64,000 bases of DNA, taken from assembly GCA_963731125.1 (NCBI GenBank), contig CAVSVP010000013.1, positions 400,390 through 464,389 on the forward strand, in the 5' to 3' direction. This document shows positions 45,317 to 55,321 of the stretch, one piece after another; positions within the stretch are counted from its first letter, which is position 1, and every line of letters starts with the position of its first letter. The stretch comes from CAVSVP01 sp963731125. GTDB lineage: Bacteria; Pseudomonadota; Gammaproteobacteria; Competibacterales; Competibacteraceae. Below the pieces are notes generated by a model. It saw nothing but the letters and a program-made list of their open reading frames with translations, did not search any database and had not been told where the DNA came from. The translations under genes were made by a program, and so were the position numbers.

Positions 45317-47075
45317 CCGACATTCCGCACACCCCCTGCTTGATTTTAGGAATAAAACGCTTCATAGGCCTGACCGAGTAACTCGAGCAAGCGCTGGTGG
45401 TGCTCATCAAGGTTGAGGGCCAGCACCTGACCGTCGGCCAGGATAAGTAAATGAATACCGACGAAATACTGGAATACCCAGCGCGCCGTGGGGTTGGCAA
45501 CGGGTTTACCGGTTTGATGAGGAAAGGTGTGTTCCTGGGCTTTCAGCCGGTCACGGATCCGGTGTTCCAAGGCGGCATAAACCAACAAACACAGGGTCAT
45601 TACCAACATCAGCGCCATGATGCGTTGCGGTGACTTCAGGTAAAGTGAGGACGCCAAGAACAGCGGATCTTTCAAAAAGCGAAAGCCCCGTTCCACGCGC
45701 TGCTGAGCTTTGTACGCCTGCAGTAACTCGGCATCGGACAACGCCTCGGTATCCAGCTGATTCGTGGCCAGGATAAAGCCACTGTGTTGGCGCAGGCGGG
45801 CGCGGTAGGCGGCGGGCAGGCTGGCTAACGTCCCGTCGATCCGATAAGTCAGCGTATCGGGTGAGCACGCCTTGGCAGGACGCCCGCGACCTTGATAGTG
45901 AGGTACCGACACGATCTGCGGCTCGACCACCGTGGTTAGGGTGAGAGTGTTCTGAAAGGCGGCCAGCGCCTGTTTGGCATCGTCGGCACAAGCGAAAGAC
46001 TGCCCACATAATTTAGCAAACGCCTTGGTATCCGCCTCCGTCTGTTTCCGGCATTGCCGAGACACGGTCTTACGCGCACGCTGCTGCGCCGCGTCGGAGT
46101 CGACCACCAGCCACCGTTGGGCTACCCCGGCATACTCCGTACTCAGACGCTGATAGCGGGTGTGTTCGTCGAGATGCGTCATCGTCTCGGGGTCGGTGGC
46201 ACGTAGCACCTCTTGCGCGGCGTTCAGCGTGGCGGGTACCCGTGTGATCCAGTGCACGTCCTGCAACAACGGCAAGGTCTCGGCCGTATACAGGGCGCTG
46301 TCTGCGACAATCGTGTCCAGTTCATAGGTGGTGCGTAGCTGCCCCAAATACGCCTGCAGGGTCTGACGAAAGTAGGTCTTGTCGTCGGCATTGCCGTCCA
46401 GCGGCTGCAGCAACAGTGGTAACCCCGCCTGGTGTTCCACAATCAGTTGCAAGACGGCCTGGTTCAAGTCCGGGCGGTGGTGCGGCTGTAACCCCGGGTG
46501 AGGTGAATGACCCCTTCCTCGGTACCGGGCTCGCGGGGGTAGTCGCCATCGACATGAAAACCGGTGCTGTCCAAATGCGCAACGCGTACCCGTAGCCCCA
46601 GGCGCTGGACCGCCTGGGGCGCAATAGCGCATAGAGCTCGGTGACGCCAAATTTATACAAAGCGTCCAAGGCCCGACCCAACACATCATCGTTAAGATGC
46701 TCGGGTTGAATGCCCTCCCCAATCAGCCGTTCCGTGGGTTTATCCCAGAAAAACTTTGGCATCAAGTATAAGCGTTGATTGATAAACCCCAACCCATTGA
46801 GCACCATCGCCTTGACCGCTTGACCCAAGGAGACCTGGCGCTTGTCGCCATCCTGGATAACCGCGCGGTCAATCGTCTGCCCAATGCCCAGTTCCTCATA
46901 CATGCCAGCCACTAATCCTAAATGATCTAGCGTCTGGCTTCGGTAACGCGGCGGCACCATCGTGCCCGTCTCGATATGGGCTGCCATCGGTTCTCCCCCG
47001 TGGTGGCTAAAATCGCTTTTGACAGCCGCACTGTACAAAATTCACTAATCACTGGTAGGGTATGCGGAACGTCGG
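45317..47075 (-). mobile_element. IS1634-family insertion sequence, about 1759 bp
   Basis: Ends CCGACATTCCGCA (left) and TGCGGAACGTCGG (right) are inverted repeats with one mismatch. GTAAAA flanks both sides (45311-45316, 47076-47081) as a 6-bp target duplication. It splits the MscK-like gene. Confidence 0.88.
45346..46987 (-). pseudogene. IS1634-family transposase with two single-base deletions
   Basis: The start is ATG 46987 (MAAHIETGTM) with GGGGGAG upstream. The frame runs to FGVTELYALL, shifts near 46621 into a short frame reading VAHLDSTGFHVDGDYPREPG, and shifts again near 46490 into the frame HRPDLNQAVLQLIVEHQAG that continues to the end. One missing base at each site explains both. 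DDE landmarks are the Asp of AHLDSTGF, the Asp of IVADSALYT and the Glu in VERGFRFLKDPLF. The element is probably immobile by itself. Confidence 0.82.
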
Positions 47076-49274
47076 GTAAAAGCTTATCAACAAATAAATA
47101 GCCGTCAACAAAAGGGACAAGCCAAGTACCCGCTGCAGGGGCTCCACTACCCGCCGGGTGGCCAACCACACTTCCCGGGAGTCATCAAAGGCGCGCTGCT
47201 TAAGCGCAGCCGCCACATCGTTGAGCAGTTGCTGACTTAACAACCACCCCAATAGCACGGCGATAAAAGCGAGCAGTTGCCTGGCGCCGGCCCAGGCAAG
47301 ATTTAGATAACCTGACATCCCCGCCAGCCCAATCAGGATCTGAAAAATAGGTATCACAACGCTAACCAAGCGTACGATATTGACCCAGTAGCGTCTGCCG
47401 TAGTAGTTCAGCAGCCGCTGTCTAACAACCCGAAGAAGCCAAAAAACCGGAAGTGCCGTCAGCAGAAGATAAAGCATAAATAACCGATCCAGGGCACTGA
47501 GTAAGATTACCGGTAGATCGGAAAGATACCCCAGCGCCGTCAGCATGATCAGCAATCCACCACTCCACAAGGTCACGCAGAGTGCCCAATAGACTCTAGG
47601 GTAGCGGCTCTCTCTTGGTAAATCCGGATGGTTGAGCAGCAGCCACACCAAATTGCTGGCAAGCTTAGTGATGACGCCGACGGACACCAGCATTAGCACA
47701 ATTTCTTCACTCGGCGGGACAATAACCACTATCCAGCTCAGGGGGATCAACGCAAGGAGGAGAACAATCCCCAACAGATTCATTTGCAGCACCTGCCGCA
47801 GCATCCAGACGATTCGTGAAACGGTGGGAGTTGCCGATTGGGTCCGGAGCCTTCTCTCTAACCGGCCTAGACCAAACCGGAAGGCCATCAGCGCAAGAAG
47901 CAGACCCGTCTCCAAGGTGATGACGACGATCCAATCGAGGAAGCCGAGTCTAGTTACCGCGTTAAAGATGGCTGATAAGCTGATCTTCATCTGATAAAAG
48001 AGCAGCGCAGGTGTTCTTGAGAGATTGTCTGACAGAGTAGCCCAATATTCAGTCCCCCAAATGAATGGCCGCCGCTCGAAAAGCTCTTTACTGCGCACTT
48101 CAGCATGACGAGCATTGAGGCGTTGGGCAATGGTATCAACACGGTTTTGCTGCTGGTCTAACTCGCTTTGCAGCTGCTGAAGCTCGGTCAACAAGTTATC
48201 ACTCATTTTCACTGCAACCCTAAACACCTTCCGGTTCTCGCCGGCAGCAGCATCCAGGCGCTTACGCAGAAGATAACGTTCCTTTCCATATACCTCCGCC
48301 CTGGCGGCCAATTCACCGGCCAGGGTTTCGAGCTCCTTCTCGATTTGCCGAACCGTTTGGTGATGTTCAATTAACGTTTTGGAGGTCATGCCAGAGGCGG
48401 CGATCTGATTCTCAATGTTGTTTAAGGCTTCGGTGGCATTGCGTATCAGAACTTTTTGCGCCAGCAGATAAGACCGATCCAGGGCAATATCCCTCTCCGT
48501 CTCCAGACGCCGGCGCTGAGCCTCCGAAAGATTATCCGCTTGCTGCTCGAGTTGCAGAGTAAGGGTTACATAGCGTCCGAAAGAGGCAACATTTTCCAAA
48601 TCCAGACGGCCATCGATATCACCCAAAATGACGTTATCACCCTCTTGGTAGCGCAGCCGTAGTAAATTCTCGATACGGCGCTTCCAAAGTTCCATCATTT
48701 CCAACTTTTGTGTCGCCGCGGCAAGCCTGATCGCTAGCAATTCGCGACGCTTTTGTTCAAGGGCAAGGTTGAATCGCCGTTGTGCCAACGCTTGACGGTC
48801 AAGCCAAAACTGCCCCCCCTGCCAACCGGTTTCTTCCTGCTGGCGAGCCGGGTTCTGAAAAAGCTTTGCGCGGGTCTCCAGATTCTCGATTGCCTGGTTG
48901 AGCGCCTTGATGCGCACCTTCGAGGCATTAAGCCTGTGGTTTAGCTCCTCACGCCGCAACTGCTGTTTCCGGGTATCGACCTGCGCTTGTTGCAATAACG
49001 TCTCGCTCACCTCGCCTACCGTCAGCGCATCGATTCTTTCCGATAACTGTTGAACCCTCCTCCGGATATGCCCTTTTATATCCGCAAGCCGTTCCAGTTG
49101 CCGCTCATATAAGCGAAATTGCGCTTTTTGCTCCTCAGAAACCAAGGGAGACGCCAACAGATCCGGCAACTCTTGCTGGGCGATAGCCGGTGTGATCGGA
49201 GCCGCCAGCATAATCAACCAAGCAGAAAAAAACACTCGATAAAGCGGTTGCGTCAGGAACCGCTCGCACCACAT
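47076..49274 (-). pseudogene. MscK-like mechanosensitive channel, N-terminal part
   Basis: Start ATG 49274 with GGAG nine bases upstream. It encodes a signal peptide (FFSAWLIMLAAPITPAIAQ), a long periplasmic coiled-coil region of about 400 residues (rich in Gln, Leu, Arg, Glu) and then about eight membrane helices. This is the architecture of MscK/KefA. The rejoined gene would encode about 1101 residues, close to the usual MscK length. The insertion falls just before the MscS core. Confidence 0.82.
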
Positions 49275-49346
49275 CAAACAGGTCTCCGGTTTCCGCTAAG
49301 GCCGTTGCTCAGTCCTAACAGCATTCGATGAATGGCATGATGATCG

Positions 49347-50138
49347 CTATTTTTCAATCTCTATCTGCCGGTATCGGGTATAAAGCAAACGCACCAGGTC
49401 ATACTCGAAGGGCGAACCGGTTTCATAGTATTGAAATTCAATCCTCTTGCGGACGTCGATACCATTGAGCAACGTATAAAATACGCCTCTGACTGTATAA
49501 TTTTCGAAATTAAACGGATCGATGGCGCTGAAGGCAGCAGTATCCGCAGCGAGACCCGTGGTGTCTCGTAAGTTGGAAGGCCCCAGAATAGGCAATACCA
49601 GATAAGGCCCTTTCCCCACGCCGTAATGACCCAAGGTCTGGCCAAAATCCTCCGTTTGCTGGGGAATTCCCATAAAAGTGGCGGGATCCCACAAGCCCAG
49701 AATGCCGAAGGTGGTGTTATAAACCAACCGTGCTCCCGTATTTAACGAAGTTTCCAGTTTTAGCTGAAGGACGGCATTGATGAAGTTGCGCAGATCCCGC
49801 ACATTGGAAAAGAAGTTCGAAATACGATCCTCTACGAAATTTGGCGTAATGGCCCTATAAAAATTGACGGCTGGAATAAAGACATAATCATCAAACTTCG
49901 CGTTGAAGACATACATGCTCCGGTTAAAGCGTTCCAGCGGATCGTAGATGTCAATCTGGTAATTGGCGTTAGCATCAACATACTGGCTGACAGGATGCTT
50001 GGGGGGAATAATCGGTTCCGGCTGGTCCCCACCAGCCGAGCGGATACCGACCGTTCCACAGCCGTAGGCAACCAGACTAATCCATAAGAACAACAGTAAC
50101 CGATAGATCACTGGCATGACACGCTTTCCTTTTTTCAT
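49347..50138 (-). CDS. mlaA: MlaA/VacJ family outer-membrane lipoprotein
   Basis: About 263 residues with lipobox VAYGC after a hydrophobic stretch (LLLFLWISLVAYGC) and the MlaA signature IYDPLERFNRSMYVFN, FGILGLWDPATFMGIPQQTEDFGQTL and GPYLVLPILGPSNLRD. MlaA removes mislocalised phospholipids from the outer leaflet of the outer membrane in the Mla system. The rest of that system (MlaBCDEF) is not in the window. ATG 50138 overlaps the end of the upstream hydrolase gene, so translational coupling is likely. Confidence 0.93.
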   Translation of the reverse strand: MKKGKRVMPVIYRLLLFLWISLVAYGCGTVGIRSAGGDQPEPIIPPKHPVSQYVDANANYQIDIYDPLERFNRSMYVFNAKFDDYVFIPAVNFYRAITPNFVEDRISNFFSNVRDLRNFINAVLQLKLETSLNTGARLVYNTTFGILGLWDPATFMGIPQQTEDFGQTLGHYGVGKGPYLVLPILGPSNLRDTTGLAADTAAFSAIDPFNFENYTVRGVFYTLLNGIDVRKRIEFQYYETGSPFEYDLVRLLYTRYRQIEIEK

Positions 50139-50140
50139 CA

Positions 50141-51445
50141 CTAGCCGTCATTCCGTTGAGTAAAAAATTGCACCATATAAGCGACATTATCACGATGCTC
50201 CATATTGCCGCAGTGGCCACCGCGAGGATAAATCTTGGCCCGTGGCCCAAAGAGTTGACGCAAATAGTCTATTTCACCCGGTGCTAGAATCAGATCGTCT
50301 GCATTGGTGATCAAGCCAATCTTGGGCGTGTAACGTAGGTAATCTTCAATACTTTGCAAGCTCTCGGCATAAATCGCTTCCTCCTCACTGAGCTGCGGCT
50401 GGCGAGACTGATAGTACGGCAGATACAGTTCATTAAAATAATCGAGAAAGGTAAGCCGAGTCGCCACCTTGAGATAATCTGCTGTGGAATCTGTGGTAGA
50501 AAGCCGGAGGTTCTTGGGTTTGATATAACCCGCGTTGGTAAAGACATCCGAGGTAAACACCATGTTGGCGGAGGATAACCGAAACGACAGGCCGATGAGT
50601 GCCGCTAATTCCTCTTGCGGTGGATCCAGCTGTTGATAGGCCTGATAAAGAAAATCGCCGCTAAAATCCACGAAGTCTTCCCGCTTATACACTTCCGCGA
50701 AGCTCATGAACAATCGATCGAGAAAAGCACTGTATTGGTCCTCGGACAGATTATCATCCAGCATGTCATCCAGGATAGAGACCGAATTATATAGACTCAC
50801 CGGCGGGTTAATCAGTAATACCTTGCGAAAGTTAAACACGCGCTGCTTATCATCCAGCCGGCTTACAAAAGCCGCCTGAGCGGCGCCGAGACTGTAACCG
50901 GTCAGATAAAATTCCGTAACCTCTAGCCGGTCTTGGACTCGCTGCCAAACGAGTTGCATCACCCGATACAAATCTTCAGAATCTTGTTCGAGAGAGCCGG
51001 GGACACCAGTCTGCGAGGCGGAGGTAACAAAATTAGGGTGAGTTGGCGATGACAGAGAAAGGACATGAAAACCTGCCTGGTAAAAGGCTTTTTGCAGACT
51101 CTGCATTTTGCTGGATCGGTAACTCGCACCGGTTCCCGCGATAATAAAGATCAGAGGTGCCTTTTGCGACTGGGCAACCAGCGAATATCTCATTTTCTTG
51201 CCATACCAGAGCACGTCCGGCAGCGTCCGATCCGCGAACACGGTCAGCTCGAGATTATCTATCGGAATGCGTTCCGGAAGCGGCGCCCGCAGGGCTTGCG
51301 GCGTTCCAACCACGGTGGCAACGTATGGATCGGCGAACGGATAGCTGTAATCTTCGGTGTTGGCCATGCTCGGCAAGGCCAACAGCAGACAGACGATGAG
51401 GTAGAGAATTTTTAAGGCACTGCTTTGAAACACAGGAGTCTCCAT
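50141..51445 (-). CDS. Exported alpha/beta-hydrolase
   Basis: The frame is open from 51637, but I prefer ATG 51445 because it starts a signal peptide (LKILYLIVCLLLALPSMA). The mature part of about 400 residues has the oxyanion region IIAGTGASYRSSK, the nucleophile elbow GYSLGAAQA (GxSxG), and a late His in GGHCGNMEHRDN. It is probably a periplasmic serine hydrolase, perhaps acting on lipids given the coupled mlaA gene. The substrate is unknown. No clear ribosome binding site is visible. Confidence 0.8.
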   Translation of the reverse strand: METPVFQSSALKILYLIVCLLLALPSMANTEDYSYPFADPYVATVVGTPQALRAPLPERIPIDNLELTVFADRTLPDVLWYGKKMRYSLVAQSQKAPLIFIIAGTGASYRSSKMQSLQKAFYQAGFHVLSLSSPTHPNFVTSASQTGVPGSLEQDSEDLYRVMQLVWQRVQDRLEVTEFYLTGYSLGAAQAAFVSRLDDKQRVFNFRKVLLINPPVSLYNSVSILDDMLDDNLSEDQYSAFLDRLFMSFAEVYKREDFVDFSGDFLYQAYQQLDPPQEELAALIGLSFRLSSANMVFTSDVFTNAGYIKPKNLRLSTTDSTADYLKVATRLTFLDYFNELYLPYYQSRQPQLSEEEAIYAESLQSIEDYLRYTPKIGLITNADDLILAPGEIDYLRQLFGPRAKIYPRGGHCGNMEHRDNVAYMVQFFTQRNDG

Positions 51446-51490
51446 ATGAATAGAAAAAAGTATACGTTCAATTTTATCGTGCCGGCTGGC

Positions 51491-51522
51491 GTAGGTTGGT
51501 GCTGAGCGCAGCGAAGCCCAAC
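51491..51522. repeat. REP-like palindrome
   Basis: GTAGGTTGGTGCTGAGCGCA is followed by GCGAAGCCCAAC, forming an imperfect hairpin (TTGG.GCT with AGCCCAA). It resembles dispersed extragenic repeats of gammaproteobacteria. It lies upstream of the hydrolase. Confidence 0.45.
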
Positions 51523-51575
51523 AATTCAGGAGTTTCATGAGGTAAAGTTGGATAGAGTACTGATCACCAGATACG

Positions 51576-52137
51576 TCATGACGATTTCTTTCTACAGATA
51601 TATTCATACCGATGCCCCGGATAACGGTCATCGACAATCACCAGGCGGGCACGCACTTTACCACTGTCGTCAACGTTAAATATCACCGAAATGCTGCCGG
51701 CGCTGCCGTAGTCCAGGAAGTAACCCACCTCGCCGCTGTCTTTATATTGCACTTGTACCGCCAATCCACGCGCTTCGATAGATTCATTGGCGACTTCCAG
51801 CACCCGGTGGCCGAAAGCGGTTTGTATCAGCTTGATCTCTGCGCGTTGCGACGCCGGCGGCCGTAAACGAGGGGCCGTCGGTGGTGATGCCGGTTCCGCC
51901 GATTGTTGCCTCACATCGGCCGCCGCACGAGTCTTCTCGGGTGGTTCTGCACCAGCGTCTGGCGATTCGAGAAGCCGCCGCCGGCACCGGTGCCGATGGT
52001 ACGGATTGCGCTACAGGACTACAGACGCCCTCACCGGTGATTTGAGTCAATATCGGTTGCGTTTGGGCGAAGGTGTTCGCCCCGATGAGCAACAGGAATA
52101 ATGAAATAACTAAGGTTGTTTTCATGGCGGGTGTCAT
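51576..52137 (-). pseudogene. Small secreted protein with frameshift
   Basis: Frame 1 (from 52137 or ATG 52125) encodes a signal peptide (VISLFLLLIGANTFAQ). After about 51965 the gene-like sequence continues in another frame, SPDAGAEPPEKTRAAADV then RAEIKLIQTAFGHRVLEVAN and a folded-looking C-terminus (VDDRYPGHRYEYICRKKSS). One base change near a GGCGGCGG run would join them. The family is not recognised. Confidence 0.65.
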
Positions 52138-52183
52138 GGTTGTATCTCATCGATTACGTTGCGGTACCCTCCAACGGGTATCG

Positions 52184-53833
52184 CTACCAATCGGGTTTTT
52201 GTAAAACCGGTATCTCCCGGGCCGGCGGTGGCGGGTTTAAGGTGTCCGGCGCCGGTGGCGGCGGTAACAACCCGCCCCAGTCGGTGCGCTGTTGCATGGC
52301 CGCTTGGGTGCTTTCCGCCACGATAGGCTGGCCCTCGCGCAACTCCCAGCCGCCGCCCAACGCCTTGTAGAGGGCGATCAAGTTGGTGGCAATCGAGGAG
52401 CGCGTCTCGGCCAGGTTGTTTTCCTCCTGGAGTAGCGAGCGTTGCGTATCCAACACGCGCTGATAATCGACAGCCCCTTCGCGATATTGCGTCAGGGCTA
52501 ACTCCACCGAACGCTGGGCGGCATTGACGGCGTTTTGCAAGTAGGCGGTGGCTTCCTGGGCCTTGAGAAAGCCAATCAAGGCGTCTTCCACTTCCTGGGC
52601 CGCCGTGAGCACGGTGTTTTGGTAGTTGACCAGCAATTGCTGAAACAGCGCATCCTGGACGCGGACATTGTTCTTTAAGCGGCCATAATTAAAAATGGGC
52701 CAGCGAAACCCCGGACCAAAGGAATAGAAAAAGCTGCCGCGTTTAAAGAAATCGCTTAAGTCTGCCTCCCCGGATTGGATCCCCCCCTGGCTGCTGGTTT
52801 GCAAGCCAAGGTCGCCAACCAGGGAAAAGCTGGGATAGAGGTCCGCTTCGGCAATGCCAATGGTGGCACTCTGGGCCGCGGCATTGAGCTCGGCGCTGCG
52901 AATATCCGGACGCCGCCGCAGCAATTCGGCCGGTACACCAACGGTCACTGCGGTCGGCGCCGTCGGAATCTCGTGGGGGCCTCCCAGTAAGGCCTGGACA
53001 GCACCCGGCGGTTGCCCCAACAGCGTGCTCAAGGCGTTTTGCGCCTGGCGCAGGCTGGCTTGTCGTTGGGGAATGGTAGCCAGGGTACTCTCGAGTAACG
53101 TGCGCGCCTGGGTCACGTCTAGTTGCGTGGTGGCACCGTTGCGGAAGCGCACATCGGCGATCTGCAGCCCGCGCTCTTGCAGTTGGGCGTTTTTCCGGGC
53201 CAGTTGAATGAGCACCTCAACGGTGCGAATCACCGCATAGGTGCGGGCAACTTCCGCGGTGAGTGAGACCAGCGCATTATCGTAGTCGGCCACCGAAGCG
53301 GTCAAACTGGCATCGGCCGCTTCCACGCCGCGCCGGAACCGGCCCCAGAAATCCAGTTCCCAGGCCGTATCAAAACCCAACTGGTAATCAAAAAACGATT
53401 GGTTGGCACCGAAGCTATTGGCGGCGTTCTCACTGATGCGCACGCCAGTGGCACTACCGAAGGCTTCTTGTTGCTGCGGATATTGCTGGCCAATGGCAAT
53501 ACCTAACTGGGCACGGGCTTGCAGAATCCGCAAACCGGCAATCTGCAACGGCAGGTTTTGCTGATACGCAAGTTGGATTAATTGATTGAGGGCCGGGTCA
53601 TCAAACACTCGCCACCAGCGGCTGACATCAGCCGTCTGCGTTTCCACGCGCGGGTTCCCGGCCTCCATCCAGTTTTTTTGCAGATCGGCTTCGGGTGTCA
53701 CAAAGTCAGGACCCACCGCGGTACACCCGTTCAGCGCCAACACCAGGCTCACCAGGCTCAGCAGGCGTAACGCACCGGCACTGGCCAAAGGCCCGCTGAA
53801 CACCTTTGGCTTTACATCGTTATATCTGTACAT
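52184..53833 (-). CDS. NodT-type outer-membrane efflux lipoprotein
   Basis: About 549 residues. A lipoprotein signal with lipobox LALNGC is followed by two outer-membrane efflux (OEP) repeats of the TolC/OprM type, with text such as VGPDFVTPEADLQKNW, FDTAWELDFWGRF, LRRRPDIRSAELNAAAQSA and the second-repeat helix VNAAQRSVELALTQYREGAVDYQ. It forms the outer-membrane duct of a tripartite pump. No pump or adaptor gene is adjacent; the HlyD gene at 35.4 kb is a possible partner. Start ATG 53833. Confidence 0.93.
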   Translation of the reverse strand: MYRYNDVKPKVFSGPLASAGALRLLSLVSLVLALNGCTAVGPDFVTPEADLQKNWMEAGNPRVETQTADVSRWWRVFDDPALNQLIQLAYQQNLPLQIAGLRILQARAQLGIAIGQQYPQQQEAFGSATGVRISENAANSFGANQSFFDYQLGFDTAWELDFWGRFRRGVEAADASLTASVADYDNALVSLTAEVARTYAVIRTVEVLIQLARKNAQLQERGLQIADVRFRNGATTQLDVTQARTLLESTLATIPQRQASLRQAQNALSTLLGQPPGAVQALLGGPHEIPTAPTAVTVGVPAELLRRRPDIRSAELNAAAQSATIGIAEADLYPSFSLVGDLGLQTSSQGGIQSGEADLSDFFKRGSFFYSFGPGFRWPIFNYGRLKNNVRVQDALFQQLLVNYQNTVLTAAQEVEDALIGFLKAQEATAYLQNAVNAAQRSVELALTQYREGAVDYQRVLDTQRSLLQEENNLAETRSSIATNLIALYKALGGGWELREGQPIVAESTQAAMQQRTDWGGLLPPPPAPDTLNPPPPAREIPVLQKPDW

Positions 53834-53989
53834 CAAGACACTCCATGGATGACAGAGGGATTATTTTCACATACAGGGTAACCAGTTTTATCGTTTCCAG
53901 GGCTAATCAGAATACCGCCTTACCGGGATATAAGATATTCGGCCGGGAAATGCATCCCCCGAAATGGAAAAAAAGGGGGGAGATGGGAG

Positions 53990-54297
53990 TTAGTCGGTGT
54001 CTTCGGAGCCTTTATGGCGCGAGGCATCACTACTGACCGGCAAAAGTTTCGCCACCTTGATGACTGCCTCGCGGCGATTGTTGACGGCGAGTTTCTGATA
54101 CAGGTGTTTCAGATGAGTCTTGACCGTCTCGAGTGAGACAAACAGCCTGGCGGCGATCTCTTTGTTCTGCAGTCGTTAGGCCAACAGTTCCAGGATGTCG
54201 AGTTCCCGAGGGGTCAGGGATTCCATAAACGCCTGGCCCGCCTGATATGGTTTGGCATCGGCCTCCTCCGCCTTCGCTACAATAACGCCGCAGGTCG
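53990..54297 (-). pseudogene. LuxR/MalT-type regulator, C-terminal remnant with stop
   Basis: The frame reads ESLTPRELDILELLA, then TAA (54176-54178), then RLQNKEIAARLFVSLETVKT and HLKHLYQKLAVNNRREA. This is a complete LuxR helix-turn-helix with one nonsense codon where family members usually have Gln or similar (CAA to TAA). Upstream sequence is open for about 100 bp only. The large N-terminal part is missing. Confidence 0.75.
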
Positions 54298-54369
54298 CAA
54301 AGTTTGCTCAATGAAGAAGACGTTGCCATCCTGCGCAGGTAGGCGCATGAGTAGCCAGTTCCAACGGTT

Positions 54370-55311
54370 TCACTTGAAGAGTCGTTTGACAACCACAGCT
54401 AAAATACCTTGCCTTTTTGAAGTCGGCTCCGAGAAATCTGGATTGATGTAGCTAACGTTATCTCGGCCACAGTACAGATTGCGAACCTTACGATTGCTCT
54501 TGATGTCAGTTATTTGTCGGAAAAAAGTTTTACCAAGGAACGGATCCGAGTAATAGGGAGTGTAGTACGTGCAACTCTCGAAATAATAATGTGTAACCTG
54601 GGAATACCGCGTGCGTGATTTATCGCGAATTGGCTCACCCCCGTGATAGGTGTTCGCAGACCAGATAATGCCTTGCCCCTGTTTAATTAGCCCGAGTTCC
54701 TTCTTCAAGTTCTTGGCTTTGGCAATACTTTGTATTAACTCTGGAAGATGCAGCCTTAGCTCCTTTTTCATCCTATCCCTGTCAAGGGAAGCGGCAATAC
54801 CCAGGCTCGAAAAATCGTACCGGGGCATCCGATGACTTCCCACGTAGTAGTGCAACGGCCCATTGTTTTCGTCTATGGCTTCAAGAGCGATCCACACGCC
54901 GCACATACACTCTTCGGGGACACTGTTGAAGTGTATTGTGTCGCTGTGCGTTGCCTGTTCGGTACCAAACTTGAAGTTCAGCGTCTGAAACGGGATCGGC
55001 TTTCGACCGTAGAGCATTTCAAGAACTTCATAGACCTTGGGAAGAATAGCCAAGCTTCTTACGTCCTGATCAAACCTCCAAGCGTCCATCACTCTATCCT
55101 TGGTTTCAAATTGCCCTTCGAGAGAACTCATTATGCGTTTTGCAATAGCTGCCGGATCGGGAATCTCGGGATCAATAATAATGTAACCGTCTCGGGCATA
55201 GTTGCGACATAGCCTCCGTTGCTCTTCTGTGTAATTAAGGCGCTCAAAGATGTCCTCCACAAAGGGAGAGCTGACGATCGGGGTATGCAGTGTCAGTGGA
55301 TTAAAGGTCAT
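54370..55311 (-). CDS. Phytanoyl-CoA dioxygenase (PhyH) family protein
   Basis: The 313-residue Fe(II)/2-oxoglutarate-dependent dioxygenase shows the metal motif HSD (in QATHSDTIHFN), the distal His in NTYHGGEP and the cosubstrate Arg nearby (KSRTRYSQ). Substrates of bacterial members are diverse: small molecules, natural products or osmolytes. The start is ATG 55311, only ten bases from the edge of an IS701-family element, which has therefore replaced the native promoter. No partner genes are next to it. Confidence 0.85.
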   Translation of the reverse strand: MTFNPLTLHTPIVSSPFVEDIFERLNYTEEQRRLCRNYARDGYIIIDPEIPDPAAIAKRIMSSLEGQFETKDRVMDAWRFDQDVRSLAILPKVYEVLEMLYGRKPIPFQTLNFKFGTEQATHSDTIHFNSVPEECMCGVWIALEAIDENNGPLHYYVGSHRMPRYDFSSLGIAASLDRDRMKKELRLHLPELIQSIAKAKNLKKELGLIKQGQGIIWSANTYHGGEPIRDKSRTRYSQVTHYYFESCTYYTPYYSDPFLGKTFFRQITDIKSNRKVRNLYCGRDNVSYINPDFSEPTSKRQGILAVVVKRLFK

Positions 55312-55321
55312 CTAAAATTAC

